From UBA4665 sp036388555 (GTDB taxonomy: Bacteria; Patescibacteriota; Saccharimonadia; Saccharimonadales; UBA4665), in assembly GCA_036388555.1 (NCBI GenBank), contig DASVRP010000014.1, positions 3,363 through 67,362 on the forward strand: 64,000 bases of DNA, read 5' to 3'. The notes beneath the pieces were generated by a model that saw only the letters and a list, made by a program, of their open reading frames with translations, did not search any database and was not told the origin of the DNA. This document shows, piece after piece, positions 42,189 to 50,833 of the stretch (within the stretch, counting starts at the first letter, position 1; the number at the start of each line of letters is the position of its first letter). The translations under genes were made by a program, and so were the position numbers.

Positions 42189-43727
42189 CTACAACCCGAA
42201 TTGTGCCAACTGCCCGGGGTTTAGTGGCTGGATGACCAGCTTGTGTACTTTGGCGGCCAGGAAGGCCTGCAGGATCTTGTAGGTGTCGAGGTCGAAGGTC
42301 TTGCCGCCGGCAGGGCTGCCGGGGCTGGCGGGGTCGGTTGTGTTTGCGCCGGTCAGGCTGCGGGAGGTCGGTTCGCAGTAGGGCTGCTGGCTGACTTCGG
42401 CGATGACGCACCATTTGTCGACGATGACGCCGCTGGTGACATCGCTGTCTTCGGTGAAGCGTTCCTGGACGAGGACCGGACCGCTGTAGGGCCAGTCCTG
42501 GATGCGCTGGCGCTCGAAGGCGCCGAGAAGACGGGCATTATATATACCGGCCGGTTCCTTGCCGGCGCAGGCGCCGCGGCATTTATGCAGCTGGTGTAGG
42601 AAACAGGCCCGTGCGGATTTTTCAAGGCCCAGGAGCTTAGGGCAGAGGTCGTACAGTTTCTGCATGTCATCCAGCGAGCTGCGGGCCCGGCTGCGCCGGT
42701 CGTAGACAGCCAGGATGTCAGACAGGCTGTCCGGCTCAAGGTGGGCGGCTTCAGAGAGACTGACGTGGATGTAGCCTTCGGCGTCGACCGATTGGCGGGC
42801 GACCAGCAGTTTCTGGGTCTTGCGCAACTTACGGTTATAGAGCGGCATCATCTCCTTGACCAGGCGCGACTCCAGCAGCAGTGCTTCCAGTTCCCCGCCC
42901 GTCTCGCGGGCTTCGATATGTTTGACGGTCTGCGATATTTTATATTCCTTGCTGTCGTCGTGGTCGTGGCCGAAATGCTGCAGCACCCGTTTGCGGATGT
43001 TGATGGACTTGCCGATGTACAGCGGCTTGCCGAGCTCGTCCTGCATGATATAGACGCCGGGCCGGTCGGGCAGGCCTTTGACGAGGCCGGCATCCAGCCC
43101 TTTGGGCAGTGCCGGCTGCTTCAGCTGCCTGGCTACTGCCGCCTCCAGCACTGCGGCGGGGAACTCGTTATGGACGTGCTGCAGGAACTGCCAGAGCACC
43201 AGGGCGTCGTCGTAGGCACGGTGCCGCTTTTCGAAGCTGAAGCCGTGCCGGCTGATGAGTGATTCGAGCTTATGGCTCTTGTGCTGCGGATAGAGCGTCC
43301 GCGACAGCTTGACGGTACAGAGCTGGCGTGGCAGGAACGTCTTGTCGACGCGCTTGAACTCCTGCTTCAGGAACGAATAATCGAACCGGACGTTGTGGGC
43401 GACGAAGACGGCGCCGCTCATGATGTCTTGCAGCTCACCGGCTATCTGCCGGAAGGGCTGGGCGCCGCGCAGGTCCTCGCCGCGGATACCAGTCAGCCTG
43501 GTGATGAAGTCGGGCAGGGACGTCTCGGGGTCGATTAGCTGGTTGAAGACGCGGGTGATCCTGGGGCCGTTACCGGTCGGCTCGACGCGGATGGCGGCCA
43601 CTTCGATGACCCGGCCGCGGATGTGGCTCAATCCGTTGGTCTCAATATCGACGAAGACCAGCGGCGTCTCCATCAGGCCGCTGGCACGGATCCCCTCCAA
43701 ACTAAGCTGTAAACCACCCTCTGCCAT
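42189..43727 (-). CDS. DEDDh exonuclease fused to GIY-YIG nuclease (UvrC/Cho-like)
   Basis: 512 residues. DnaQ-like exonuclease ~18-185: FVDIETNGL, HNVRFDYSFL, HRAYDDALVL. GIY-YIG domain ~225-305: GVYIMQDELGKPLYIGKSIN with the Arg and Glu positions behind it, then a UvrC-like region (MMPLYNRKLRKTQ) and an unassigned C-terminus with paired Cys (SARACFLHQLHKCRGACAGK). Probably a DNA repair nuclease combining incision and trimming. The start at 43727 follows TATACT by 7 nt; an ATG at 43733 would overlap it. Confidence 0.9.
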   Translation of the reverse strand: MAEGGLQLSLEGIRASGLMETPLVFVDIETNGLSHIRGRVIEVAAIRVEPTGNGPRITRVFNQLIDPETSLPDFITRLTGIRGEDLRGAQPFRQIAGELQDIMSGAVFVAHNVRFDYSFLKQEFKRVDKTFLPRQLCTVKLSRTLYPQHKSHKLESLISRHGFSFEKRHRAYDDALVLWQFLQHVHNEFPAAVLEAAVARQLKQPALPKGLDAGLVKGLPDRPGVYIMQDELGKPLYIGKSINIRKRVLQHFGHDHDDSKEYKISQTVKHIEARETGGELEALLLESRLVKEMMPLYNRKLRKTQKLLVARQSVDAEGYIHVSLSEAAHLEPDSLSDILAVYDRRSRARSSLDDMQKLYDLCPKLLGLEKSARACFLHQLHKCRGACAGKEPAGIYNARLLGAFERQRIQDWPYSGPVLVQERFTEDSDVTSGVIVDKWCVIAEVSQQPYCEPTSRSLTGANTTDPASPGSPAGGKTFDLDTYKILQAFLAAKVHKLVIQPLNPGQLAQFGL

Positions 43728-43775
43728 TACCATTAGTATAATTCTTTTGACATAACAGGTCTATACTTGTAATCA

Positions 43776-44249
43776 ATGGTAGACACATCGTACGCCGACC
43801 ACTACAGGGACATCGACTTCCGCAAGCATCCGGAACGCTACCGGATCGGCCGCGGTGAGCAGGGTGTCCTGATCGCCGAACCGTACAAGTCGGAGATATT
43901 GCCGCACTGGCGTTTCAAGACTCCGGACATTGCCGAGAAATCGGCGAAGACGATATATGCGATGTTCGAGCGCTACGGCGAGGCAGGTGACTTCGTCGGT
44001 ATGGATATGGCGCGTAAGTTCCTGCAGATGGGATTCACCCGCGCCCGGCGCTATGCCAACCACGCTTCCGGCGGCAAATACGACGCGGACGGGACAGTCC
44101 GGCCGCAGGATACCGGATCGGAAGAGTCCGACAAAGCAGCGGCAGCACGGATCTTTAAGGAGTACTACGACAAGGCTCGCCAGCACCCGGAATATATCGC
44201 CCTTAAAGCCGTCCATCAGGCAAAATCGGCTCACAGAGGTGGAAACTGA
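43776..44249 (+). CDS. DUF4385 domain protein
   Basis: 157 residues. YRDIDFRKHPERYRIGRGEQ, LIAEPYKSEILPHWRFKTPD and VGMDMARKFLQMGFTRARRY are the conserved core of DUF4385. Function unknown. TATACT lies 8 nt before the ATG; divergent from the exonuclease gene with 48 bp between them. Confidence 0.85.
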   Translation: MVDTSYADHYRDIDFRKHPERYRIGRGEQGVLIAEPYKSEILPHWRFKTPDIAEKSAKTIYAMFERYGEAGDFVGMDMARKFLQMGFTRARRYANHASGGKYDADGTVRPQDTGSEESDKAAAARIFKEYYDKARQHPEYIALKAVHQAKSAHRGGN

Positions 44250-44339
44250 CCGGCATTTATTACTACGGAATTATGTTGCTATAACAGGGGCGATGGGATA
44301 AGATTAGTCCACTGAACATAAAACCACAAGCAAAATAGA

Positions 44340-44387
44340 TTGACAAAAAAGCAAACTTGTGTATAATAATAAGTGTTGTGATCACAA
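44340..44387 (+). promoter_or_regulatory. Near-consensus promoter plus 12-bp palindrome
   Basis: TTGACA (44340-44345), 16-bp spacer, TATAAT (44362-44367): both hexamers perfect. Right after, TTGTGATCACAA (44376-44387), a perfect palindrome in the early transcribed region, is a likely operator. The leader to the peptide ATG at 44450 is ~75 nt, unlike most genes here. Confidence 0.8.
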
Positions 44388-44449
44388 ACAAAAACGTTCC
44401 ATACAATCAAAAAATCAAAAGTAACTAGCAAGTAAAGGGTATTTATATA

Positions 44450-44548
44450 ATGAAAACATCAAGCAACAATAGCGGCCTGGCATACGAATTAGTCAGCACC
44501 GATGACGACAACGTCTCACAGTTCGACCGCTTCCTGAAGAAGCTATAA
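44450..44548 (+). CDS. 32-residue peptide under strong promoter
   Basis: Encodes MKTSSNNSGLAYELVST... ending DRFLKKL: hydrophilic, Ser/Asn/Asp-rich, with a C-terminal amphipathic helix. AAAGGG is ~10 nt before the ATG. It is framed by a near-perfect promoter and a terminator, so the unit is a dedicated short transcript; either the peptide or the RNA itself may be the product. No family recognised. Confidence 0.6.
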   Translation: MKTSSNNSGLAYELVSTDDDNVSQFDRFLKKL

Positions 44549-44578
44549 TCCTGTAACCCATCATGCGCGCAGCAAAGA

Positions 44579-44604
44579 CCCGGCCAACAAGAGCCGGGTT
44601 TTTG
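44579..44604 (+). terminator. Rho-independent terminator
   Basis: CCCGGC (44579-44584) / GCCGGG (44593-44598), 8-nt loop, followed by TTTTT. Ends the short peptide transcript. Confidence 0.85.
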
Positions 44605-44659
44605 TTTGTCATACGGCCGGCAGGAATGTGCAGGCTAAGCGGTATGCTATGATGACCTT

Positions 44660-45121
44660 ATGAAGCGATCTGCGGTCCCGTTACTACTGTTCCTGATGGC
44701 TTTGCCTCTTGTTACGGTGTTTGCATTCGACTATCGGTATGACGTTGTAGAGCGTGGTATCTGCTCCCAGTTCGTGGAGTTCAGGGATTTCTGCTCCTAT
44801 GCAGAACGGCACGAACGCGACAGGGTCTTGCGTACGAACTTCTACCGGCATCTGGGCAGTATGACCGGCCGGAGCGAAGGCACGTCGTTATCAATTGATA
44901 AGGATATAGAATACACATTGCTCGCAGCTCGGCAAACGAGTACTGAGGAAGTTATAGACAAGACAAGATTTGCCGCCGAAGAAGCAGAATACAGGCTACA
45001 GAGATTCAACTTCACGTTCTTTGCAGCGATGCTCGTCAGTACTGCGGTAGCGGGCGGTGCAGCGGCACTGCTAACCCAGCGGCTGTACCATGCACGCCGC
45101 AAGCAGGGTGGCTCGGACTGA
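44660..45121 (+). CDS. Hypothetical bitopic membrane protein
   Basis: 153 residues: N-terminal signal helix (VPLLLFLMALPLVTVFAF), ~95 outside residues with two Cys and many charges, and a C-terminal helix (FFAAMLVSTAVAGGAAALL) with a basic tail. No family recognised. TATGAT is 6 nt before the ATG (leaderless). Confidence 0.65.
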   Translation: MKRSAVPLLLFLMALPLVTVFAFDYRYDVVERGICSQFVEFRDFCSYAERHERDRVLRTNFYRHLGSMTGRSEGTSLSIDKDIEYTLLAARQTSTEEVIDKTRFAAEEAEYRLQRFNFTFFAAMLVSTAVAGGAAALLTQRLYHARRKQGGSD

Positions 45122-45164
45122 TAAGGCTGCATCCAGACGCTTATGCTTTACAATGTAGGTAACG

Positions 45165-45572
45165 ATGCGTAACCCGATCAACTGGCATAAGGCACACAAG
45201 CAGTCGCTGACCCCTGGTGAGCGGGCGGCTGACATGCTGCGCAATACGATGGGCAGCTGGGCGTTCGTCTTCGGGTTCCTGGCGTTCCTGGGTATATGGG
45301 CGTTCCTGAATACCAGTCCTAATGTCGAGCATTGGGACAAATATCCTTTCATCCTGCTCAACCTGTTCCTGTCGATGCTGGCCGCGCTGCAAGGGGCGAT
45401 ACTCCTGATCGCCGCCAAGCGGATGGATGCCATCAGCGCTGCCCAAGCCCGGCGTGACCTAACGACCGACCTGGCTTCGAAGCAGGAGATAGAGCAGCTG
45501 ATGGAGCAGAACCGTGAACAGCTCAAGGCTATCGCCGAACTGAAAAAGATGCTTGAATCGTCACACCGGTAA
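45165..45572 (+). CDS. DUF1003 membrane protein
   Basis: 135 residues. GSWAFVFGFLAFLGIWAFLN, DKYPFILLNLFLSMLAALQG and LIAAKRMDAISAAQARRDL are the DUF1003 core: two helices and a basic exit, then a coiled coil (EQLMEQNREQLKAIAELKKM). Function unknown. TACAAT is 10 nt before the ATG. Confidence 0.88.
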   Translation: MRNPINWHKAHKQSLTPGERAADMLRNTMGSWAFVFGFLAFLGIWAFLNTSPNVEHWDKYPFILLNLFLSMLAALQGAILLIAAKRMDAISAAQARRDLTTDLASKQEIEQLMEQNREQLKAIAELKKMLESSHR

Positions 45573-45681
45573 GCTGCTGCGTCTTTGATGCGCCGGCAGA
45601 CCAGTTGATTTTCTCACTGCCGGGGGTCCGCGCCGGCAGTAGGCTTACAAGGAGAAGCTGAAATGACAGAGAGGCGGTACC

Positions 45682-46140
45682 ATGAAGAAATCCAAGGTTT
45701 TGCAAGTGGGCGGGATAACGGCGCTGACGAGTGCGGCGGTGCTGGTCGGGCTGGTGGCGATGAAGCGGCATGCCAGGACGCAGGACCAGGCGGGGCGCTG
45801 GCACACATTGACTGTGAATCTGCCGCTAGCCAAGGTCGCGCCCAAGGGCAATCTGCCGACACCGTTGTATGAGCTTGGCGACAAGATCGAGGTCAGATTC
45901 ACGCCGGCACCCGGCGACCGCGGCACCGAGGTCGCCGTCCGGCTGACGGATGTCAAAGCCCATCAGGAAAGTGCCGGGGCGCAGTTGGAAGAACTGCGGC
46001 GGGCACTGCGTGATACCCGCTCGATACTTGAGACAGGTGAGGTGCTCGAACCGAGCAGTCCTGGTTCGTCGAAGACGACGTTACTGAAGTGGCCGACGAA
46101 CATCGTGACGGGCAAATCAAAAGAGGAGGGAAGGCTATGA
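45682..46140 (+). CDS. Membrane-anchored SRPBCC-like half domain
   Basis: 152 residues. N-terminal helix (GGITALTSAAVLVGLVAM), then WHTLTVNLPL, LGDKIEVRFTPAPGDRGTEV and LRRALRDTRSILETGEVLEP, which recall only the C-terminal strands and helix of the SRPBCC/START-like family (normally ...EDLRRFKQLLETGE). The usual ligand-binding N-terminal half is missing. It overlaps the dehydrogenase gene by 4 nt, so the two are coupled. Similarity is from memory of the motif. Confidence 0.55.
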   Translation: MKKSKVLQVGGITALTSAAVLVGLVAMKRHARTQDQAGRWHTLTVNLPLAKVAPKGNLPTPLYELGDKIEVRFTPAPGDRGTEVAVRLTDVKAHQESAGAQLEELRRALRDTRSILETGEVLEPSSPGSSKTTLLKWPTNIVTGKSKEEGRL

Positions 46141-47309
46141 ACGCACTCTGCTGGACCGGCATCAACGAACTCGAATACCAGCAGGTCCCGGATGCCCGCA
46201 TCCAGAACCGGCAGGACATGGTCATCAAGATGCGCTACAGTTCGGTCTGCGGATCCGATCTGCATCAGGTCAGCGGGTATATACCAGGGATGCGTAACGG
46301 GGATGTTATAGGGCATGAATTCATGGGAGAGGTCGTCGAAGTCGGCGCCGATGTCAAGAAGCACAAGGTCGGCGACCGGGTGGTCGTCTGTTCGATCATC
46401 GCCTGCGGCCGCTGCCAGTACTGCGAGAAAAAGCTGTATTCATTATGCGAGAACGGCAATACCAATCCCGGGATAACGGAGACGATGTGGGGTTATCACC
46501 CGGGCGGCATCTTCGGCTATTCACACGCCATGGGCGGATTCATGGGCAGCCATGCCGACTTCGTGCGTGTGCCGTTCGCCGACGTCATCGCTTTTACGAT
46601 TCCGGATGAGGTGCCCGATGAAGCTGCTGTCTTCGCGTCAGACTCGGCGCCGACCGGCTGGATGGGAGCTGACCTCGGTGGCGTCAAGCCGGGCGATGTG
46701 GTGGCCGTCTGGGGCTGCGGCGCCGTCGGCCAGATGGCCGCCCGCGCCGCCATGCTGCTCGGCGCCGACCGGGTCATCGGCATCGACCGCTACCAGTTCC
46801 GGTTGGACCAGATGCGCGACATCATCGGCGCCGAAGTGATCAATTATGAACAGACCGACGTCCTGTCCGAACTGCGTGAACGCAGCGGCGGACGCGGCCC
46901 GGACGTCTGCATTGAAGCGGTCGGTCTTGAGGCTCATTCGCCGGGGCCGCAGTACCGGCTTGACCAGCTGAAGCAGCAGACCCGCCTGCTCCAGAACGAC
47001 CGTCCGAACGCCCTGCGTGAGGCCATCATCGCCTGCGGCAAGGGCGGCACCGTCTTCTGTCTCGGTGTCTTTGTCGGGCTCGTCGACAAGTTCCCGATGG
47101 GGGCGCTGGTCAACAAAGGCCTGACCCTGAAGGGCGCCCAGCAGCACGGCGAACGCTACATCCCGATGCTGCTCGACCGCATGGCCACCGGCGAACTGCC
47201 CGCTTCGCACCTGATGACACACACCATGTCACTGTCTGACGGGGCTTACGGCTATGACATATTCAAGAACAAGCAGGACGATTGCGTCCGGACCGTGTTC
47301 CGACCATAA
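46137..47309 (+). CDS. Zinc alcohol dehydrogenase (formaldehyde-dehydrogenase-like)
   Basis: 390 residues from the ATG at 46137, in an ATGA overlap with the preceding gene and preceded by GAGGGAAGG. Catalytic SVCGSDLHQVSGYI, GHEFMGEV, structural-zinc CGRCQYCEKKLYSLC, NAD loop WGCGAVGQMAARAAMLLGA and an acidic IGIDRYQF favouring NAD. The long insert (SPGPQYRLDQLKQQTRLLQN) is typical of the glutathione-independent formaldehyde-dehydrogenase-like group. Substrate unproven. Confidence 0.88.
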   Translation: MNALCWTGINELEYQQVPDARIQNRQDMVIKMRYSSVCGSDLHQVSGYIPGMRNGDVIGHEFMGEVVEVGADVKKHKVGDRVVVCSIIACGRCQYCEKKLYSLCENGNTNPGITETMWGYHPGGIFGYSHAMGGFMGSHADFVRVPFADVIAFTIPDEVPDEAAVFASDSAPTGWMGADLGGVKPGDVVAVWGCGAVGQMAARAAMLLGADRVIGIDRYQFRLDQMRDIIGAEVINYEQTDVLSELRERSGGRGPDVCIEAVGLEAHSPGPQYRLDQLKQQTRLLQNDRPNALREAIIACGKGGTVFCLGVFVGLVDKFPMGALVNKGLTLKGAQQHGERYIPMLLDRMATGELPASHLMTHTMSLSDGAYGYDIFKNKQDDCVRTVFRP

Positions 47310-47315
47310 AGATGC

Positions 47316-47678
47316 CTACTCCACATAGCCCTCGGCTGTCATGAACGCCTGGAACGCCTGCTTATGCAGGCTCTCCATGACATGCACGGGTGGTGCTTCC
47401 TGCAGCGGTGGGAAATAAAATACTGCCTCCGTGTCGCCACCGTACCTGACAGTGCGGACACTCCCGCAGGCTACTGCAGGGCTAGAGGTGTGTACAGGTT
47501 TGACATGGCGCTCGCCGTCCGCGGACTGTTCGGCATATTGGGCTTCCAAATCCTGTAACTGCTTGTCCAGGATAGGGGAGACGATGTCTATCGCTTGACC
47601 GTCTTCGGGAGCCCATTCACCATAGCTTGGCTGTTCCTGAAAACTAGTAAAATTCTGTTCACGGACGAGTGTTGCCAC
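47316..47678 (-). CDS. Hypothetical protein, GTG start
   Basis: 120 residues from a GTG at 47678, chosen for GGGAG 8 nt upstream and an AT-rich promoter region before it; an in-frame ATG at 47732 lies in that region. Hydrophilic, no Cys pair or helix motif recognised (GEWAPEDGQAIDIVSPILDK; EAVFYFPPLQEAPPV). Convergent with the dehydrogenase gene, 6 bp apart. Confidence 0.55.
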   Translation of the reverse strand: MATLVREQNFTSFQEQPSYGEWAPEDGQAIDIVSPILDKQLQDLEAQYAEQSADGERHVKPVHTSSPAVACGSVRTVRYGGDTEAVFYFPPLQEAPPVHVMESLHKQAFQAFMTAEGYVE

Positions 47679-47808
47679 CTGGATATCTCCCTTACTTAAA
47701 CATATAATATCACAAATAATATAAAAATGCAAGCATAATCATTTTATATTACTAACCGTCATCCAAACGACCGCTCCTGTGCGTAGGGTAGGTCAGCTTA
47801 GCTGCTTA

Positions 47809-48291
47809 TCAATTCTGCACTAACGGTATAGTCTCAAGTATCTTGCGGTCAGCGTTCTCATCGTCAGAGACCTTTGCGGCGATTGAAATATCCTTTATCG
47901 TGACTGTCGTGCCGGCGGCGATCATCTTGTTGTTAACCACGGTAACGTGTGGCTTATAGCCATCCTTCTGAAAGTGCGGCCGCTTGAATGTGCCACCGGC
48001 TTGTTCGACGAGCTGGACCAAAGCCGTATGGAGTAACGCAAGTTCGGCGGTCAGGGAAAGCTCGGTCACCAGAATGTCATTGTCGGGCCCGTAAAATTTG
48101 ACGTCCAGTGCGACTGTATTTACCTGGCGCTGGCCTGACAATACCTCTGTGAGCTTGCTGGCCAGGGTATCGTGGTCCATATCGACCCTGAACGAATCGA
48201 TGTGTGTCAGATGGAGCGGTATATTGTCAGACGAAAACTCATATCCGACCGGATGGTCCTCGAGCATGGTAGCGAATCCGTAGGTAGGCAT
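47809..48291 (-). CDS. 2H phosphoesterase (LigT/2'-5' RNA ligase-like)
   Basis: 160 residues from the ATG at 48291; TATGAT lies 6 nt before it, so the upstream extension (a hydrophobic stretch to 48384) is probably not translated. The two HxT signatures are IPLHLTHIDSF and YKPHVTVVNN. The fold opens 2',3'-cyclic phosphates or ligates/cleaves 2'-5' RNA bonds. Substrate unknown. Confidence 0.75.
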   Translation of the reverse strand: MPTYGFATMLEDHPVGYEFSSDNIPLHLTHIDSFRVDMDHDTLASKLTEVLSGQRQVNTVALDVKFYGPDNDILVTELSLTAELALLHTALVQLVEQAGGTFKRPHFQKDGYKPHVTVVNNKMIAAGTTVTIKDISIAAKVSDDENADRKILETIPLVQN

Positions 48292-48509
48292 GGGAATATC
48301 ATAACAAATACAGGAATAACGGTATTGTATTAGCATAAGTAGTAATAAGGCAGCCGCAAGCAAAACCAGCATGGCTTTAGTCACATAGTTCTTGTATTAC
48401 TGATCTGCCTGGCTTGCTTACGTACTCAGACCCGTACCGGGCACCATCCCTCTATAGGTGTCCGTGAGCGAAGTGGTACAATGAACAAAATCTATAGCAT
48501 AGAAAATGT

Positions 48510-50258
48510 ATGAATAAACAGTCCTACACACACTTACTGGCTACTTTCGGCCGCCGTCCTGGGTATTGGATCGGCTTTGTCTGTGAAATTGTGCGCACAT
48601 TGTTGATGAGGATATGGGGGACGATCATTATGGCTCAGATCGCTACCAGCATCTCAAGCGGAAATATGTCAGCTGCAAAATCCCAGGCGCTATTATTTGC
48701 CGCCGTACATGCCGCCGGCGCGATCATAGGAACCGTAGGCGAGCTGGTGGCTATCAGGTCGGAAAACAAGGAATATGGCCGCATGCTGCTGGCCTATTAC
48801 CAGAAATTAACGAATAAGGATATGGCATTCTACCGGGACAACCAGACGGGTTACCTCGCCAGTCTGTTCCGTCAGTATCTCGACAGTGCGATGATTTTAG
48901 TCCGGTTCATCAGGCATAACGTCAGCCCCATGATAGTGACGCTGGTCGTACCTACCATCATACTTTTGTCGATAGACTGGAAGGTCGGCCTCGTCGCGGT
49001 AGTTATCCTCATAACGCAGGTCATATATGTGTTCTGGTCATCATCTAAAGCCAATACATACCGGCTTAAATCCCATGAGATATACCGTAAGGTGACAGGT
49101 GAGGTATCCGACGAAGTGACGAACATATTGGCGTTCAAATCCGGGGGGATCGAGCGTGAGGCCCGTGGCAAGGTCAGCCGGTTGGCTGACGAAGAGATCG
49201 AGACGTTCTGGTTGCGTCGAAAGACGACTACATTGCTTGACCTACCCAGGAGCCTATTGACAGGAGTAGGAGTATCGGCGGCACTGTTCTTTGTAGTTGA
49301 GGGGGCTGAAAGTAATCCGGCGTCCGTAGGCCTTATCGTGCTGACGTTGATCTATATGTTCCAGATCATACGGAGCATCGCCGAGCTGCCGAACTTAATC
49401 GTGCAGCATGACGACCTTATAACGAAGCTGTATCCGACGCTGAAGTATCTCAGTGATGACTACGAGGCTATCCGTGACCCTGTCGGCCCTAAGGAGCTTG
49501 CGATTACCGAGGGTGCTATCAGCATAAGAAATGTTGATTTCAGTTATCCGGACCACAGCGAAACCGGTACGAAGATCCCCGTATTTCAAAAACTTACCAT
49601 TACGATCAATGGCGGTGAGCAAGTCGGTATCGTCGGACTCAGCGGAGCTGGCAAGAGCACGCTGGCAAGTCTGCTCATGCGGTTCGATGAAGTCGATGAT
49701 GGTGAAATCCTGATTGATGGGATTAATATCCGTGACGTGCGGCAGTCGGATCTGCGCAGAAATATCGCGTATGTCCCCCAGGAGCCGCTTCTTTTTCACC
49801 GGACTGTCAAAGAAAATATAGCATACTTTAACGAGAGCGCGGGTATGCCGGAAATCATACTGGCGGCTCAGGCGGCGCACGCGCACGAATTTATCTCAAA
49901 ATTACCTCATGGTTACGATACGATCGTGGGTGAGCGCGGCGTAAAGCTGAGCGGCGGCCAGAAACAGCGGATCGTCATTGCACGGGCAGTCCTCAAGCGG
50001 GCGCCAATCATGATCTTCGACGAGGCGACCAGCGCGCTCGACAGCGAAAGCGAGCAGATTATTCAGCGGGCATTGCCACAGATACTGGACACGCAGACAG
50101 CGATAGTGATAGCTCACAGACTGAGTACGGTCGCAAACCTGGATAAGATTATCGTCATGCACGACGGACAGATAATCGAGCAGGGCACACACTCGGAACT
50201 ACTTCAGCTGCAGGGCCGCTACCATTCCCTGTGGCAGAAGCAGACGAACGGGGACTGA
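48510..50258 (+). CDS. ABC exporter, fused permease-ATPase (MsbA/BmrA type)
   Basis: 582 residues. Six-helix membrane domain to ~310 (with AVVILITQVIYVFW, GVGVSAALFFVVEGA). ATPase: Walker A GLSGAGKST, Q-loop YVPQEPLLF, signature KLSGGQKQRIVIARAVL, Walker B MIFDEATSALD, H-loop IVIAHRLST. A half transporter that dimerises; exports lipid, peptide or drug. Confidence 0.92.
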   Translation: MNKQSYTHLLATFGRRPGYWIGFVCEIVRTLLMRIWGTIIMAQIATSISSGNMSAAKSQALLFAAVHAAGAIIGTVGELVAIRSENKEYGRMLLAYYQKLTNKDMAFYRDNQTGYLASLFRQYLDSAMILVRFIRHNVSPMIVTLVVPTIILLSIDWKVGLVAVVILITQVIYVFWSSSKANTYRLKSHEIYRKVTGEVSDEVTNILAFKSGGIEREARGKVSRLADEEIETFWLRRKTTTLLDLPRSLLTGVGVSAALFFVVEGAESNPASVGLIVLTLIYMFQIIRSIAELPNLIVQHDDLITKLYPTLKYLSDDYEAIRDPVGPKELAITEGAISIRNVDFSYPDHSETGTKIPVFQKLTITINGGEQVGIVGLSGAGKSTLASLLMRFDEVDDGEILIDGINIRDVRQSDLRRNIAYVPQEPLLFHRTVKENIAYFNESAGMPEIILAAQAAHAHEFISKLPHGYDTIVGERGVKLSGGQKQRIVIARAVLKRAPIMIFDEATSALDSESEQIIQRALPQILDTQTAIVIAHRLSTVANLDKIIVMHDGQIIEQGTHSELLQLQGRYHSLWQKQTNGD

Positions 50259-50300
50259 TACCAGTGCTTACAGACAATTAAGATAGATGAAAGGATTGGC

Positions 50301-50711
50301 ATGAGCGGATGTACGATACAGAATGACCCTCATTTAACTGCCGATGAGGTAGTCAGATTGCGGGAGGAAAGCGGTTGGGATGGTGATATTTCGGAATGGA
50401 AAAAATGTTTGGCTCAGAACATGGTCAATGTTTCAGCCAGGACGGATACAGGCCGGGTCATCGGGGTAGGATTTATCAGTGGAACTGTGCGACATGCCCA
50501 AGTAGTAGATATGGTTGTTTCCCCTGATTTTCGCAAGCAGGGAATCGGAGCTCAGATACTGGATTGTCTCTGTGAGTATGCTGCCGAACAGAACATCAGG
50601 TATTTTGGATTGACGTACGACACTGATTTTCCGTGGCTTAAGACCTTCTATGAAAAGCATGATTTCCAATCTGTCGACTTCGCGATGTGGCATAAGAACT
50701 CGCTGAAATAA
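50301..50711 (+). CDS. GNAT-family N-acetyltransferase
   Basis: 136 residues. Acetyl-CoA loop VVSPDFRKQGIGAQILDCL (R/QxxGxG/A), preceded by the beta strand RVIGVGFISGTVRHAQVVDM and followed by YFGLTYDTDFPWLKTFYEKH. Acetylates an unknown amine. AAAGGAT is ~9 nt before the ATG. Confidence 0.88.
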   Translation: MSGCTIQNDPHLTADEVVRLREESGWDGDISEWKKCLAQNMVNVSARTDTGRVIGVGFISGTVRHAQVVDMVVSPDFRKQGIGAQILDCLCEYAAEQNIRYFGLTYDTDFPWLKTFYEKHDFQSVDFAMWHKNSLK

Positions 50712-50833
50712 TACAGAATTAATGTATGTTTCAGGTTTTTGCTTCGGTAGGGCGGAGTGGATTCATTTGGAGCAGGCTGCAGTTTCAACTTTTAGCAATG
50801 AGCAGCAGTAGTCTACCGAACAGTTAACTGATG

